NCBI GenBank assembly: GCA_016716305.1
Contig: JADJWP010000002.1
Location: 372,001 to 436,000, forward strand
From: Chloracidobacterium sp.
Lineage (GTDB): Bacteria; Acidobacteriota; Blastocatellia; Pyrinomonadales; Pyrinomonadaceae
Length of the DNA stretch: 64,000 nucleotides
Direction of reading: 5' to 3'
In this document: positions 14,913-24,246 of the stretch, piece by piece
Layout of the letters: each line of letters opens with the position of its first letter
Position numbering within the stretch: position 1 is the stretch's first letter
Program-made: the position numbers and the translations under genes
Notes under the pieces: model-generated
The model's input: only the letters and a program-made list of their open reading frames with translations
The model's database searches: none
Told to the model about the DNA's origin: nothing

Positions 14913-16574
14913 CTAGACCTCGACTATTGTGGTAACGATAACGGGCTTGGTCCCGAGCTCTTTTTGAACAAATCGCTTCAAATGGATCCGCAGGTTTTCC
15001 TTAAATACCGTCTTGTCGGCGATCTGGTCACGTTTCATTTCACCTACCGCATCGGCGATCGCACGGCGGGCATCCGACGTGAATCCGTTGGTCAGATCGA
15101 GACCGGCGACGCCGTTGAATGATATCTGCGGTTCACCGACCAGTTCATGCGTCGACCGGTTGACCGTAACGACGAGCGAAACCGCTCCGCCATAAGCCAA
15201 CTTCTTTCGCTCGCGGACAACATCGTATTCGATCTCGCCTAGTGACTCTTCGTCAATAAAGGTCTTATGAAGCTCGTGATTTGCGATGACTCTCGCGCCA
15301 TATTCATCGAGTTCGAGGACATCCCCGTTCTCGATGAGGACAATATTCTCATCCGTATAGCCCGGGATGTGGTTTTTTACGAACTCCTTGTGGCGAAACA
15401 GCATTCGATACTCGCCATGGATAGGAATCACATAGCGTGGGCGTGCCGCCTCCACCATGATCCTGATATCTTCCTGAGATGCGTGGCCTGATACATGAAC
15501 GAGCCTTCTGCGTTCTTCGATTATGTTGGCACCGCGTTTATAGAGATGTCCTATCAGGCGGCTGATACTCTTCTCGTTACCTGGGATTATCCTTGCTGAG
15601 AGCACGACCGTATCACCTTTTTCGATCTGCATCCCCTTGTAGGTTGACGTAGCGATATTCCACAATGCGGCACGCGTCTCTCCCTGTGAGCCGGTGACCA
15701 GATAACATATCTCGTCGTCATCGAGCGCGCGGGCGTCGCTAAGATCGATCTTCGTTCCATGACCGATCTTCAAAAGCCCCTGTTCTTCGGCGATCTCGAC
15801 GTTCTTCATCATCGATCGCCCAAGAACACAGACCTTTCGGCCGTACTCATGGGCAACGTCAAAGACGATCTGGAGTCGGTGAAGCGATGACGAGAAGGTC
15901 GCGACGAACAGCCGGCCTTCGGTCTCCTCAAAAATCTCACGAAACGCCGGGATCACGGCCTGTTCAGACGGTGTGCGGCCAGGAACGGTGGCATTTGTAG
16001 AATCTCCGAGAAGCGCGAGCACACCTTCGTCGCCGATGCGATTCAGCGTCTTTAGATCATACGGCCGGCCAATGACCGGCGTATCGTCGATCTTGTAGTC
16101 GCCGGTATGGATTATCGTGCCGATCGGCGTCGTTATCGCAAGCGAAAAGCAATCAACCAAAGAATGCGATGCATGGATGAACTCGATCTGAAAGTTGCCC
16201 ACCTCGATCTTATCGCCTGCAGTGACGCGATGAAGCAAAACATCGTCGAGCATTTTGAACTCCTCGAGCCGCTTTTCGGCGAGGGCATGCGTGAACCGCG
16301 ATGCATAGACCGGAAGGTTGAACTTGCGAAGGATATAGGCAAGCGCCCCGATATGGTCTTCGTGGCCATGAGTGAGTATCAATGCCGTCAGGTCGTCGCG
16401 ATACTCTTCAAGGAAATCGAAATTCGGGATCGAAATATCGACACCGAAAGGGGTCTCTTCCGGGAAACCCATTCCGGCGTCAACGACGATCATCTCGTCG
16501 CCATAACGTATACCCATGCAGTTCATTCCGAACTCGCCGATACCGCCGAGCGGAATTATTTCGATTTTAGACAA
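14913..16574 (-). CDS. rnj: Ribonuclease J
   Basis: Metallo-beta-lactamase fold ribonuclease with 5'-3' exo- and endonuclease activity, central to mRNA decay and rRNA maturation. 553 residues from the TTG at 16574. The zinc motif HGHEDH is at 69-74, followed by the beta-CASP region (TNATVPGRTPSE), GSQGE, and the late HVSGHASQEDI motif. I chose the TTG because it gives the family N-terminus (SKIEIIPLGGIGE) and is preceded by GGGAACGAGG at Shine-Dalgarno distance. A GTG and a TTG further upstream would add up to 37 non-conserved residues. The upstream gap holds the divergent peroxidase gene. Confidence 0.93.
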   Translation of the reverse strand: MSKIEIIPLGGIGEFGMNCMGIRYGDEMIVVDAGMGFPEETPFGVDISIPNFDFLEEYRDDLTALILTHGHEDHIGALAYILRKFNLPVYASRFTHALAEKRLEEFKMLDDVLLHRVTAGDKIEVGNFQIEFIHASHSLVDCFSLAITTPIGTIIHTGDYKIDDTPVIGRPYDLKTLNRIGDEGVLALLGDSTNATVPGRTPSEQAVIPAFREIFEETEGRLFVATFSSSLHRLQIVFDVAHEYGRKVCVLGRSMMKNVEIAEEQGLLKIGHGTKIDLSDARALDDDEICYLVTGSQGETRAALWNIATSTYKGMQIEKGDTVVLSARIIPGNEKSISRLIGHLYKRGANIIEERRRLVHVSGHASQEDIRIMVEAARPRYVIPIHGEYRMLFRHKEFVKNHIPGYTDENIVLIENGDVLELDEYGARVIANHELHKTFIDEESLGEIEYDVVRERKKLAYGGAVSLVVTVNRSTHELVGEPQISFNGVAGLDLTNGFTSDARRAIADAVGEMKRDQIADKTVFKENLRIHLKRFVQKELGTKPVIVTTIVEV

Positions 16575-16694
16575 GCTGTTTGTGCCTCGTTCCCTTTGAA
16601 TATCAAACGAAAATGATATCACATCTGTCCGTCCGCCCTGCTCATCCGTATCGGCCGGTCGACGGCCGACGTTGGTCACCGGCAATCAGAAAAT

Positions 16695-16723
16695 GTGAAA
16701 TCTCTCCAATTCTGTAATAAAAT
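16695..16723 (+). promoter_or_regulatory. Candidate promoter of the peroxidase gene
   Basis: GTGAAA and TAAAAT with a 17-base spacer, about 60 bases before the ATG at 16785, in the divergent gap with rnj. Each box matches the sigma-70 consensus only partly. Confidence 0.33.
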
Positions 16724-16784
16724 CGACCAAATTCGCGGTAGCTGCGTCATATTGAGAGTTTTCTGAGACGGCTTCTGCTTCCTT

Positions 16785-19604
16785 ATGTCCACCTTTGTGC
16801 GTCGATCCATCATCGTTAAATCAGCGGTCATCCTTATTTTTTCGATCGCGGCGTCGATACATGTCTCTGTCAATGTCGCTCGGGTCGTTGATGCTCAAAC
16901 CGGTTCGGGTTCATTGAATGCACCTTCTAATGTCAGCGCAACCGATAATGTTTATGCGTCAAAGATCGGCGTTGAATGGAGTACGGTAAGAGGCGCAGCC
17001 GTATACCGTATTTTCCGGAATACGGTAAATGATCTCTCAACGGCAACTGAGATCGGCTCGACCCCGGCAAACTCCTTCTTTGATAGCGACGCCGTTGCCG
17101 GCCAGACCTTCTTCTACTGGGTGAGGTCTGAAAACGGAGCTCTGATCGGAGGTACCAGTGCATCGACGCAGGGGATTCGTGCGATCGGCAGCCCGCAGGG
17201 GCCGGTTCCGCCGCAGGAGCCGCCGCCGATGCCGCCGGCAAATCAGGTCACGGCAGCAAAGATCGAACTCGGCAAAGCCTTGTTCTGGGACGAGCAGCTT
17301 TCGTCCACACGAACGGTCTCGTGCGGAACGTGTCATATTACTTCAAGGGGTGGTTCTGACCCGCGGACGCTGGCAGCGAATTTGGCGTCGAGGAATCCGG
17401 GCCCGGACGGGGTTTTCAATAATGCCGACGACATCCTTGCATCTCCCGGCGTGCCGATCACGAGGCCCGACGGAACGTTCCAGTGGTCTTCGATCTATGG
17501 AATCGACGAACAGGTTACGGCCAGGAAAGCGAATTCGACCATAAATGCCGCGTATTCTCCGACACTTTTTTGGGACGGACGCGCGACACCGACGTTTCGT
17601 GATCCGCTAACGAATATTATCGTCATCAACGCCGGCGGGGCCCTCGAAAGCCAGTCGATCGAACCTCCGACAAGCGGTGTCGAAATGGGACATACGGGCC
17701 GCGATTGGGTAAATGTCGCAGAGCGTATTTCTGGATCAAAGCCCCTGGTTCTTTCGCCGCAGGTGCCCGCCGATCTGAACGAATGGATCGGCGGCCGCAG
17801 CTACCCGGATCTATTTCTTGAGGCGTTCGGATCGCCCGGCGTCACGCCGGTTCGCATTGCTATGGCCATCGCGACCTACCAACGCACCTTATTTTCCGAT
17901 CAGACCCCGTTCGATCGGGCCGCTGGCGGAATTCAACCGCTGACAGCTCAGGAACAGCGAGGACGCGGTGTATTCAATCAGGTGAGCTGCAATGTCTGCC
18001 ACGCCGGAACGAATTTTACCAACAACGCTTTCATAAATATCGGGATCCGGCCGCAAAACGAAGATACTGGGCGCTTTCAAGTAACGGGGAATCCGCTGAA
18101 TATCGCCGAGTTTCGAGTGCCGAGCCTCAGAAATGTTGAATTACGCGCGCCTTATATGCATAACGGTCGTTTCGAGACCCTCGAACAGGTTGTCGACTTT
18201 TATGACCGCGGCGGCGATTTTCCAAATGCGCCGAACTTCCCCTCGAACCTGGTTCAACCGCGAAACCTTACGGCCGGGCAGAAGGCCGACCTCGTCGCAT
18301 TCCTGAAAAGGCCGTTAACTGACACACGGGTCGCGAACGAAACGGGAAAGTTCGCTCGGCCCGCCCTGTACACCGAATCTGACCGGGTACCAACGATCAG
18401 CGGAACCGGAACCGTCGGGACAGATGCTCTGGTGCCTGAGATTCACGCGATCTCACCGCCGCTTTTGGGCAACCCCAACTTTATTGTCTCTCTATCGAAT
18501 GCTCTGCCAGGCTCGGAAGCGACACTGGTCATCAGCGGCTCGGATCCCGGAAATTCGGGCACGGTTCCCCCGTACGGAACGTTTTCGCGCGTCACCGCTC
18601 CATTGGAAACAGCATCGAACGGACGCGGTTATGCTTCAGTTAACATTCCGCTTCCTTCGACGCGCGCGCTTGCTGGCCGAACCTTTTACGGCAGGTGGTA
18701 CGTCCCTGATCCGGCAGCCCAAAATGGATTGGCTGTCTCACGGTTGTTGACCTTCAAACTTTTTGGTGATTCGAGCTCCGTGGTTGTGCCGCAATACGTC
18801 GATTTCGACGGCGACCGCAAGACCGATATTTCGGTATATCGCCCTATCGAGGGAAACTGGTATGTTTTTCGCAGTTCCGATAATTCGGTGAGCATTGTCA
18901 ACTTCGGACTTCCGACCGACCGCCTTACTCCGGGCGATTTTGATGGCGACGGCCGAACCGATCACGCAGTTTTTCGTGACGGAATCTGGTATCTACTTCG
19001 CTCAACGGCGGGCTTCGCGGCTTTGCAATTCGGGCTTGCGGGCGATATTCCGCAGCCCGGCGATTATGACGGCGACGGAAGCTCCGATCTCGCTGTCTTT
19101 CGGCCGAACGACCGAACGTGGTACATCCTGGGCAGTAGGGACGGGTTTAGAGCGGCTCAATTTGGGCTGCCTGCCGACAAAGCCGTTGCTGCGGATTATG
19201 ACGGTGACGGGCGCTTTGACCTCGCGGTCTACCGCGATGGAGTTTGGTACGTTCAGCGAAGCCAGGACGGATTCATGGCGATACAGTTCGGCCTGCCAGA
19301 CGATAAACCAGTGATTGGTGATTATGACGGTGACGGCCGCTCAGACATCGCGGTATGGCGGCCCGGAAATGGTGTCTGGCATCTATTGAAGAGCTCGGAT
19401 CGATCGTATTCGTCGGTGCAATTCGGATTGAGTAACGATACGCCTTCGCCCGGGGATTACGACGGCGATGGGATATCGGATCTCGGCATCTATCGTCCTG
19501 ACGTCGGAACATGGTTTGTTTATTCTTACGGCACGGGAAGCGTTAGGATACAGCAGTTTGGCGTAAGTTCTGACCTTTCGGTACCAGCATCGAACGTCCC
19601 GTGA
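16785..19604 (+). CDS. Secreted di-haem cytochrome c peroxidase with FnIII-like and FG-GAP repeats
   Basis: 939 residues. An N-terminal hydrophobic segment (about 9-30) acts as signal peptide. Residues about 45-125 look like a fibronectin type III domain (APSNVSATDNVYASKIGVEW). The peroxidase/MauG-type domain follows, with haem-binding CxxCH motifs at Cys180-His184 (SCGTCH) and Cys402-His406 (SCNVCH), and later PYMHNGRFETLEQ, typical of the family. From about 667 to the end there are six repeats of roughly 42-45 residues built around DxDGDxxxD, such as DFDGDGRTDHAVF and DYDGDGRSDIAVW, a calcium-binding FG-GAP/VCBS propeller. The enzyme would reduce peroxide or oxidise a protein partner in the periplasm or outside. 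The three-part fusion is unusual. No maturation genes are near. Confidence 0.9.
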   Translation: MSTFVRRSIIVKSAVILIFSIAASIHVSVNVARVVDAQTGSGSLNAPSNVSATDNVYASKIGVEWSTVRGAAVYRIFRNTVNDLSTATEIGSTPANSFFDSDAVAGQTFFYWVRSENGALIGGTSASTQGIRAIGSPQGPVPPQEPPPMPPANQVTAAKIELGKALFWDEQLSSTRTVSCGTCHITSRGGSDPRTLAANLASRNPGPDGVFNNADDILASPGVPITRPDGTFQWSSIYGIDEQVTARKANSTINAAYSPTLFWDGRATPTFRDPLTNIIVINAGGALESQSIEPPTSGVEMGHTGRDWVNVAERISGSKPLVLSPQVPADLNEWIGGRSYPDLFLEAFGSPGVTPVRIAMAIATYQRTLFSDQTPFDRAAGGIQPLTAQEQRGRGVFNQVSCNVCHAGTNFTNNAFINIGIRPQNEDTGRFQVTGNPLNIAEFRVPSLRNVELRAPYMHNGRFETLEQVVDFYDRGGDFPNAPNFPSNLVQPRNLTAGQKADLVAFLKRPLTDTRVANETGKFARPALYTESDRVPTISGTGTVGTDALVPEIHAISPPLLGNPNFIVSLSNALPGSEATLVISGSDPGNSGTVPPYGTFSRVTAPLETASNGRGYASVNIPLPSTRALAGRTFYGRWYVPDPAAQNGLAVSRLLTFKLFGDSSSVVVPQYVDFDGDRKTDISVYRPIEGNWYVFRSSDNSVSIVNFGLPTDRLTPGDFDGDGRTDHAVFRDGIWYLLRSTAGFAALQFGLAGDIPQPGDYDGDGSSDLAVFRPNDRTWYILGSRDGFRAAQFGLPADKAVAADYDGDGRFDLAVYRDGVWYVQRSQDGFMAIQFGLPDDKPVIGDYDGDGRSDIAVWRPGNGVWHLLKSSDRSYSSVQFGLSNDTPSPGDYDGDGISDLGIYRPDVGTWFVYSYGTGSVRIQQFGVSSDLSVPASNVP

Positions 19605-19618
19605 AACCGAGACCTGCC

Positions 19619-20431
19619 CTATCGCATTTGGTGTTTCTCAAATGCGTTTGAAAGCCTGATCCATTCTTCGAGCGAAAGTGTCTCGGCTCGGCGGCCGGAT
19701 TCGATCTGCGCGGTCTCCAATAATGTAGATGCCTCCTTTGAATACAACTTCAGGTTGTTGAGGATCGTTTTTCGCTTCTGCACGAAGCCCGCCGATACGA
19801 TCGTTCGAAACAAATGTTCGTTTACATCAATTGAACTTTTGGGGATCAGGCGAATCACTGAACTCCAAACCTTCGGCATTGGTTCGAATGCCGTTGGCGG
19901 CACGTCAAACAGGTGCTCTACTTCGAACGCGGCTTCAACGAGTACGGTCATAAAGCCTCGAGCCGATGAGCCCGGCTCTGCCGCGATCCGTTCGGCAACT
20001 TCACGTTGAAACATCAATACCAATCGGGAAAACGCCGGACGCTGATCGGCAAGCACCTGAAGGATCGGTGTAGAGATATAGTATGGAAGGTTAGCAACCA
20101 GCTTGGCCGGGGAAGCCGTATTCCCGTGCCACACTTCACCGTATTTCACGGTGAGAGCGTCCTGCTCAAGTATCTGTACCGCACTATTTCCCGCGTATCG
20201 TTCTCTTAAAGGCCCTATCAGATCACGGTCCAATTCGATCGCCGCTACCGTTGCATTGGAATCGACAAGGCGATCCGTGAGCGCTCCGCGGCCTGGGCCG
20301 ATCTCGATGACGCGATCGCCGGCGTCAATATCGAGAGCATCCACGATCCGTTCGATGATCGTCTCGTCAACCAAAAAGTTCTGTCCCAGACTCTTTTTGG
20401 CCCGCTTCGCTGTATGTTTCGAGCCCTTCAT
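19619..20431 (-). CDS. rsmA: 16S rRNA dimethyladenosine transferase RsmA (KsgA)
   Basis: Dimethylates two adjacent adenosines near the 3' end of 16S rRNA using S-adenosylmethionine. 270 residues, normal length. The N-terminal KSLGQNFLVD motif, the SAM-binding VIEIGPGRGALT (residues 42-53) and the catalytic NLPYYIS (114-120) are intact, and the C-terminal helical domain is present. It stands alone on the minus strand between two plus-strand secreted-protein genes. Its 3' end carries a hairpin that may also end the peroxidase transcript coming from the other side. Confidence 0.96.
   Translation of the reverse strand: MKGSKHTAKRAKKSLGQNFLVDETIIERIVDALDIDAGDRVIEIGPGRGALTDRLVDSNATVAAIELDRDLIGPLRERYAGNSAVQILEQDALTVKYGEVWHGNTASPAKLVANLPYYISTPILQVLADQRPAFSRLVLMFQREVAERIAAEPGSSARGFMTVLVEAAFEVEHLFDVPPTAFEPMPKVWSSVIRLIPKSSIDVNEHLFRTIVSAGFVQKRKTILNNLKLYSKEASTLLETAQIESGRRAETLSLEEWIRLSNAFEKHQMR
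19623..19646 (+). terminator. Possible terminator hairpin after the peroxidase gene
   Basis: CGCATTTG and CAAATGCG pair perfectly over an 8-base loop and are followed by TTTG only. It lies inside the rsmA 3' end, 19 bases after the peroxidase stop. Confidence 0.3.
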
Positions 20432-20468
20432 CTGATCCGCAGCCGCAACCCATTTACAAAAACAAATC

Positions 20469-20497
20469 TTGATTTTCCCGTAAATATAAACTATACA
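20469..20497 (+). promoter_or_regulatory. Candidate sigma-70 promoter of the DUF1800/DUF1501 pair
   Basis: TTGATT and TATACA separated by exactly 17 bases, about 68 bases before the ATG at 20565, in the divergent gap with rsmA. Confidence 0.5.
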
Positions 20498-20564
20498 GGG
20501 AGAGTTGTCTTTTTCGCGTCACTTTCGTTTTTGTCCGTCACGTACTTTGCCCCGGAGTCCGAGT

Positions 20565-22700
20565 ATGCGCAAAATTCTTCGCTCGCTGCCTGCAGTAATC
20601 ACTGCGCTTGCCATTACCGTCAACATTTCTGGTCAGGCCGATCCCGACCCTAATTCTCCTGCCCCAATGGTCATCGCGATCAAATCGAATGGTCGATCGG
20701 CTGGACGCGAGATCGTTGACCGGCGTCAAACGACCCGCGTTGAGCCGGGTTCGACGATGACCCTCATTTTGAACGGGTTGGAATTGATGCCGTTCGAGGG
20801 ACAGAACTCGTTCCGGGTGTTCTTGCGGCAAAAAAGCGGCAAAACGTTCGAACTCCAAAACACCGATCTCTCCAGTTACGACAAAGATACTTTGGCGCTT
20901 AGCGTTCGTATTTTCGATCGGCACGGCTTTCGCGGTCAGCCGTCTGCGGACGGCGAATCGTTGGTCTATCTGACTTGGCGTGGATTGATGAGCAACGTCG
21001 TAAAGATCAATGTTGGTAAAGGCGATCGCCCGATCGATCTTCCGAACGACCTTGCGTATGCGTCCCAATTTTCGAATGTGTCGGAAGCCGCTGGCGGCTA
21101 TCGGTGGTCCGGCGACCGAAAGCGCTTTCTTGAACAGGCGACGTTCGGGCCGTCGTCACTGCTTGACTCGCGTTTGCGCCGGATCGGCTTACGGACCTGG
21201 CTGGCCGAGCAGTTCGAAGCACCTTATCCGTCATCGCCGTACCCGAATATAACGCAGATGCCGACGACGCCTCCGAGCAATTGCACAGCCGCGTCACACC
21301 CCGCGTGTTACCGAGAACATTACACGATGATGCCCCTGCAGAAGTGGTTTTTCCTCGAAGCAATGTACGGCGAGGCGCAGCTGCGGCATCGTGTAGCATG
21401 GGCGTTGAGTCAGATATGGGTCACGTCCGGTGTCGGCGTTCAACAGGCAAGCCACCAGATCGCCTACTACAAAATGCTCGGCGACAATGCCTTCGGAAAT
21501 TACCGATCTCTGATGGAAGCCGCAACCTTGAATCCGGCGATGGGCCACTATCTCGATATGGCCCGCAGTACAAGAACGAATCCCAACGAAAACTATCCGC
21601 GCGAGATCCTACAGTTGTTTTCGATCGGATTGTACAAGCTAAACCTCGATGGCACCGTTCAGCTCGACAATAATGGCAACCCGATAGAGACCTACGATCA
21701 GGATGACGTTAACAACTTTACGAAAGTCTTCACGGGTTGGACATTCTGCAACATCACCTGTGAGAATTCGCGACCCGGCATCGTCAATTACAAGGATCCG
21801 ATGATCGTCGTTCCGGGGAATCACGATCTGACGGCGAAGACCCTTCTCGATTATCCAGGCGCACCTGTCACCTCGATCAGCGAATGTACTGACTGCACAA
21901 CCCCCGAGCAAACGAGGCTTTATGCTGAAAACTCGTTAAGAGCGGCGTTGGACAATATATTTCATCATCCGAATGTCGGACCCTTTATTGGAAAGCTTCT
22001 TATCCAGCACCTCGTGACAAGCGATCCGTCACCTGCTTATATCGAACGGGTCGCGATGAAATTCAACGATAACGGCAATGGCGTCCGAGGTGACATGCCC
22101 ACGGTGATCAGGTCAATATTGCTCGATCCTGAGGCTCGCGGCGATATGAAGACAGCTCCGCGCTATGGCAAGCTTCGCGAACCTGTCCAATTGATCACAA
22201 ATCTCGGCCGCATCTTTCCGGCCCGGGACTTTAGCGGCGAGAATATCAGCGACGGAGCATTGGCAAGCCATGCCGCAAAGCTCGGGCAGCACCCGTTTTA
22301 TTCACCGACGGTATTCAATTACTTCGCGCCTGATTACGTGATACCGGGGACCACGATCCTTGCTCCTGAGTTCGAGATACTGAACACCGGTCGAGCCGTC
22401 GCTCGTACAAATTTCCTTCATACGTTCGTTTTTGAGGGACTCACTGCGAATGCGACCGATTCTCTTCGCGGAACGTCGCTCGATATCAGCGAGTATCTGC
22501 CGTTCTCGCAGGACGATGCCAGCGGATCACTTTTGCTCGACATCCTTAACCGAAAGATGCTCCACAGTGCGATCTCTGATGGACACCGAAGCGCGATACT
22601 CAACGCCATTCAGGCTGTTCCCGAAACCAATCACCCTTTGCGGGTCAGAACCGCAATCTACCTTATCGCTGCCTCATCGCAGTACCAGATCCAGAGGTGA
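20565..22700 (+). CDS. DUF1800 family secreted protein
   Basis: 711 residues from the ATG at 20565, which has a CGGAG Shine-Dalgarno seven bases upstream; a longer frame from a TTG at 20505 adds 20 residues. The N-terminus is a signal peptide (MRKILRSLPAVITALAITV). The DUF1800 core starts near residue 180 with RFLEQATFGPSS, and continues with EPVQLITNLGR-like and HPFYSPTVFNYFAPDY segments typical of the family. The biochemical role of DUF1800 is not established. It nearly always occurs with a DUF1501 gene directly downstream, as here (the stop lies 5 bases before the downstream ATG), so both probably act in one secreted complex or pathway. Confidence 0.85.
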   Translation: MRKILRSLPAVITALAITVNISGQADPDPNSPAPMVIAIKSNGRSAGREIVDRRQTTRVEPGSTMTLILNGLELMPFEGQNSFRVFLRQKSGKTFELQNTDLSSYDKDTLALSVRIFDRHGFRGQPSADGESLVYLTWRGLMSNVVKINVGKGDRPIDLPNDLAYASQFSNVSEAAGGYRWSGDRKRFLEQATFGPSSLLDSRLRRIGLRTWLAEQFEAPYPSSPYPNITQMPTTPPSNCTAASHPACYREHYTMMPLQKWFFLEAMYGEAQLRHRVAWALSQIWVTSGVGVQQASHQIAYYKMLGDNAFGNYRSLMEAATLNPAMGHYLDMARSTRTNPNENYPREILQLFSIGLYKLNLDGTVQLDNNGNPIETYDQDDVNNFTKVFTGWTFCNITCENSRPGIVNYKDPMIVVPGNHDLTAKTLLDYPGAPVTSISECTDCTTPEQTRLYAENSLRAALDNIFHHPNVGPFIGKLLIQHLVTSDPSPAYIERVAMKFNDNGNGVRGDMPTVIRSILLDPEARGDMKTAPRYGKLREPVQLITNLGRIFPARDFSGENISDGALASHAAKLGQHPFYSPTVFNYFAPDYVIPGTTILAPEFEILNTGRAVARTNFLHTFVFEGLTANATDSLRGTSLDISEYLPFSQDDASGSLLLDILNRKMLHSAISDGHRSAILNAIQAVPETNHPLRVRTAIYLIAASSQYQIQR

Positions 22701-22705
22701 ACGTT

Positions 22706-24184
22706 ATGAATGAATCACGACGCAAGTTCCTTCGAGGCACCGCCTGTGGATTGTCGATGGCGACCCTCGCGATGCGGCCCGACTATTTTGGCCTGATCAA
22801 CACCTACGCACAGGCAAAAGGATCGCGGCCAGGCTCGGTCGTCCCAACGGACTACCGGGCCTTGGTCTGCATCTACCTCAACGGCGGGAACGACGGGAAT
22901 AATATGGTCGTGCCGATACACAATGACGCAGGCGTCAGCAACTATTCGGCATACAGCGCCGCACGCGGCTCTCAAGGGCTGGCGCTGAGTCAGAGCACTT
23001 TGCTGCCGATGTCGGTCCCACGGATCGGCGGATTGCAGTATGGTCTGCATCCGGCTCTCGGAACCGTCAATGGCGGGGTCAATCCGGGCATCCATCCGCT
23101 CTATGGTACCGGACGGCTTGCCGTGGTCACGAACGTCGGCACACTTGTCCAACCGCTTACGCGGCAGCAGTATATCGACGGTTTGCCGCGGCCAAGACAG
23201 CTTTTCTCTCATTCCGATCAAACAAATCAGCACCACAACGCCAGCGCGGATATCGTGATGCTCTCGGGCTGGGGTGGCCGCATTTCGGACCGAGTAACGA
23301 TCCCCGCCAATCCCAATCGGCTTATACCGACGGTCAGTTCGCTCGCGGGCACGCGGCTTTTTACGGTTGGTGAAGACACCCAACCGCTTTCTCTTGCGCC
23401 CGCCCCGACGCCGCTCAGCACCGTCCTTTCGCTCACAGGCTACAATGGAACGCCGATCGCAAATGCCCGGCTCGCGGCGCTGAACGCCGGTAATCTATTG
23501 ACCGAAGGGAGTGATATCATCGCCGCCTCGAACGAGATACATCGCGAGGCGATAAGAATAAGCCAAAGTCTGAACAACGGTTCAGAGGTGACAGCCGTCT
23601 TCCCGAACACAGATTTTGGAAATCAATTGAAGCAGATCGCCAGGCTGATAAAGTCGAGAACGACCGTTGGGGTAAACCGTCAGATCTTCTATTGCTCAAT
23701 GGATGGTTATGACACCCATTCGGGACAGTTGGGAGCGCAGAACGCATTGTTCATCCAATTAAGCCAGGCGATGCGTGCCTTTTATGATGAAATGACGGCT
23801 CAGGGAATTGCTGACAAGGTGACGCAGTTCACGCTTACGGACTTCAACCGAACATTCAACCCCGCCTCATCAGGAAGCAACGTTGGCAGCGACCACGCTT
23901 GGGGCAATCATGCATTCGTTCTCGGCGGTGCGGTCAATGGCGGCGACTTCTACGGAAATAACACAAGCAACGGAACGCCATTTCCAACGCTTGTTCAGAA
24001 TGGCCCGGACGACGCTGACACGAATTCGGCCGCGCGGGGCCGCTGGATACCGACGACGTCGGTCGAGCAATATGCCGCGACGCTGGCTCGCTGGTTCGGC
24101 CTGGAGCCAGGCGACATGGACTACGTGTTCCCGAACCTGCAGAACTTTACCACGACCGACCTCGGCTTCATGCAGTCGAGCTGA
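22706..24184 (+). CDS. DUF1501 family Tat-exported protein
   Basis: 492 residues from the ATG at 22706. The N-terminus carries a twin-arginine signal, SRRKFLRG, followed by a hydrophobic stretch, so the protein is probably exported folded. The core has LNGGNDGNNMVVP near the N-terminus, SHSDQTNQ near residue 170, MDGYDTHSGQ near 340 and DHAWGNHAFVLGGAV near 400, the conserved DUF1501 sites, which resemble alkaline-phosphatase/sulfatase-fold metal ligands. Function is not established. The Shine-Dalgarno AGAGGTGA spans the DUF1800 stop codon, which indicates translational coupling. A GTG at 22697 is an alternative start. Confidence 0.87.
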   Translation: MNESRRKFLRGTACGLSMATLAMRPDYFGLINTYAQAKGSRPGSVVPTDYRALVCIYLNGGNDGNNMVVPIHNDAGVSNYSAYSAARGSQGLALSQSTLLPMSVPRIGGLQYGLHPALGTVNGGVNPGIHPLYGTGRLAVVTNVGTLVQPLTRQQYIDGLPRPRQLFSHSDQTNQHHNASADIVMLSGWGGRISDRVTIPANPNRLIPTVSSLAGTRLFTVGEDTQPLSLAPAPTPLSTVLSLTGYNGTPIANARLAALNAGNLLTEGSDIIAASNEIHREAIRISQSLNNGSEVTAVFPNTDFGNQLKQIARLIKSRTTVGVNRQIFYCSMDGYDTHSGQLGAQNALFIQLSQAMRAFYDEMTAQGIADKVTQFTLTDFNRTFNPASSGSNVGSDHAWGNHAFVLGGAVNGGDFYGNNTSNGTPFPTLVQNGPDDADTNSAARGRWIPTTSVEQYAATLARWFGLEPGDMDYVFPNLQNFTTTDLGFMQSS

Positions 24185-24213
24185 TATTGATCAGAGTATT
24201 TGCTTCTTGGGTA

Positions 24214-24246
24214 AGACATCGGAGCATTAAGCGCCGGTGTCTTTTT
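24214..24246 (+). terminator. Rho-independent terminator after DUF1501
   Basis: AGACATCGG pairs with CCGGTGTCT (one G-U pair) around an 11-base loop, followed by TTTTTC. The right arm overlaps the last codons of ribD on the other strand. Confidence 0.65.

Noticed and set aside
16575..16685. Longer RNase J start
   Set aside because: The first codon is a TTG without Shine-Dalgarno and the extra 37 residues have no family similarity.
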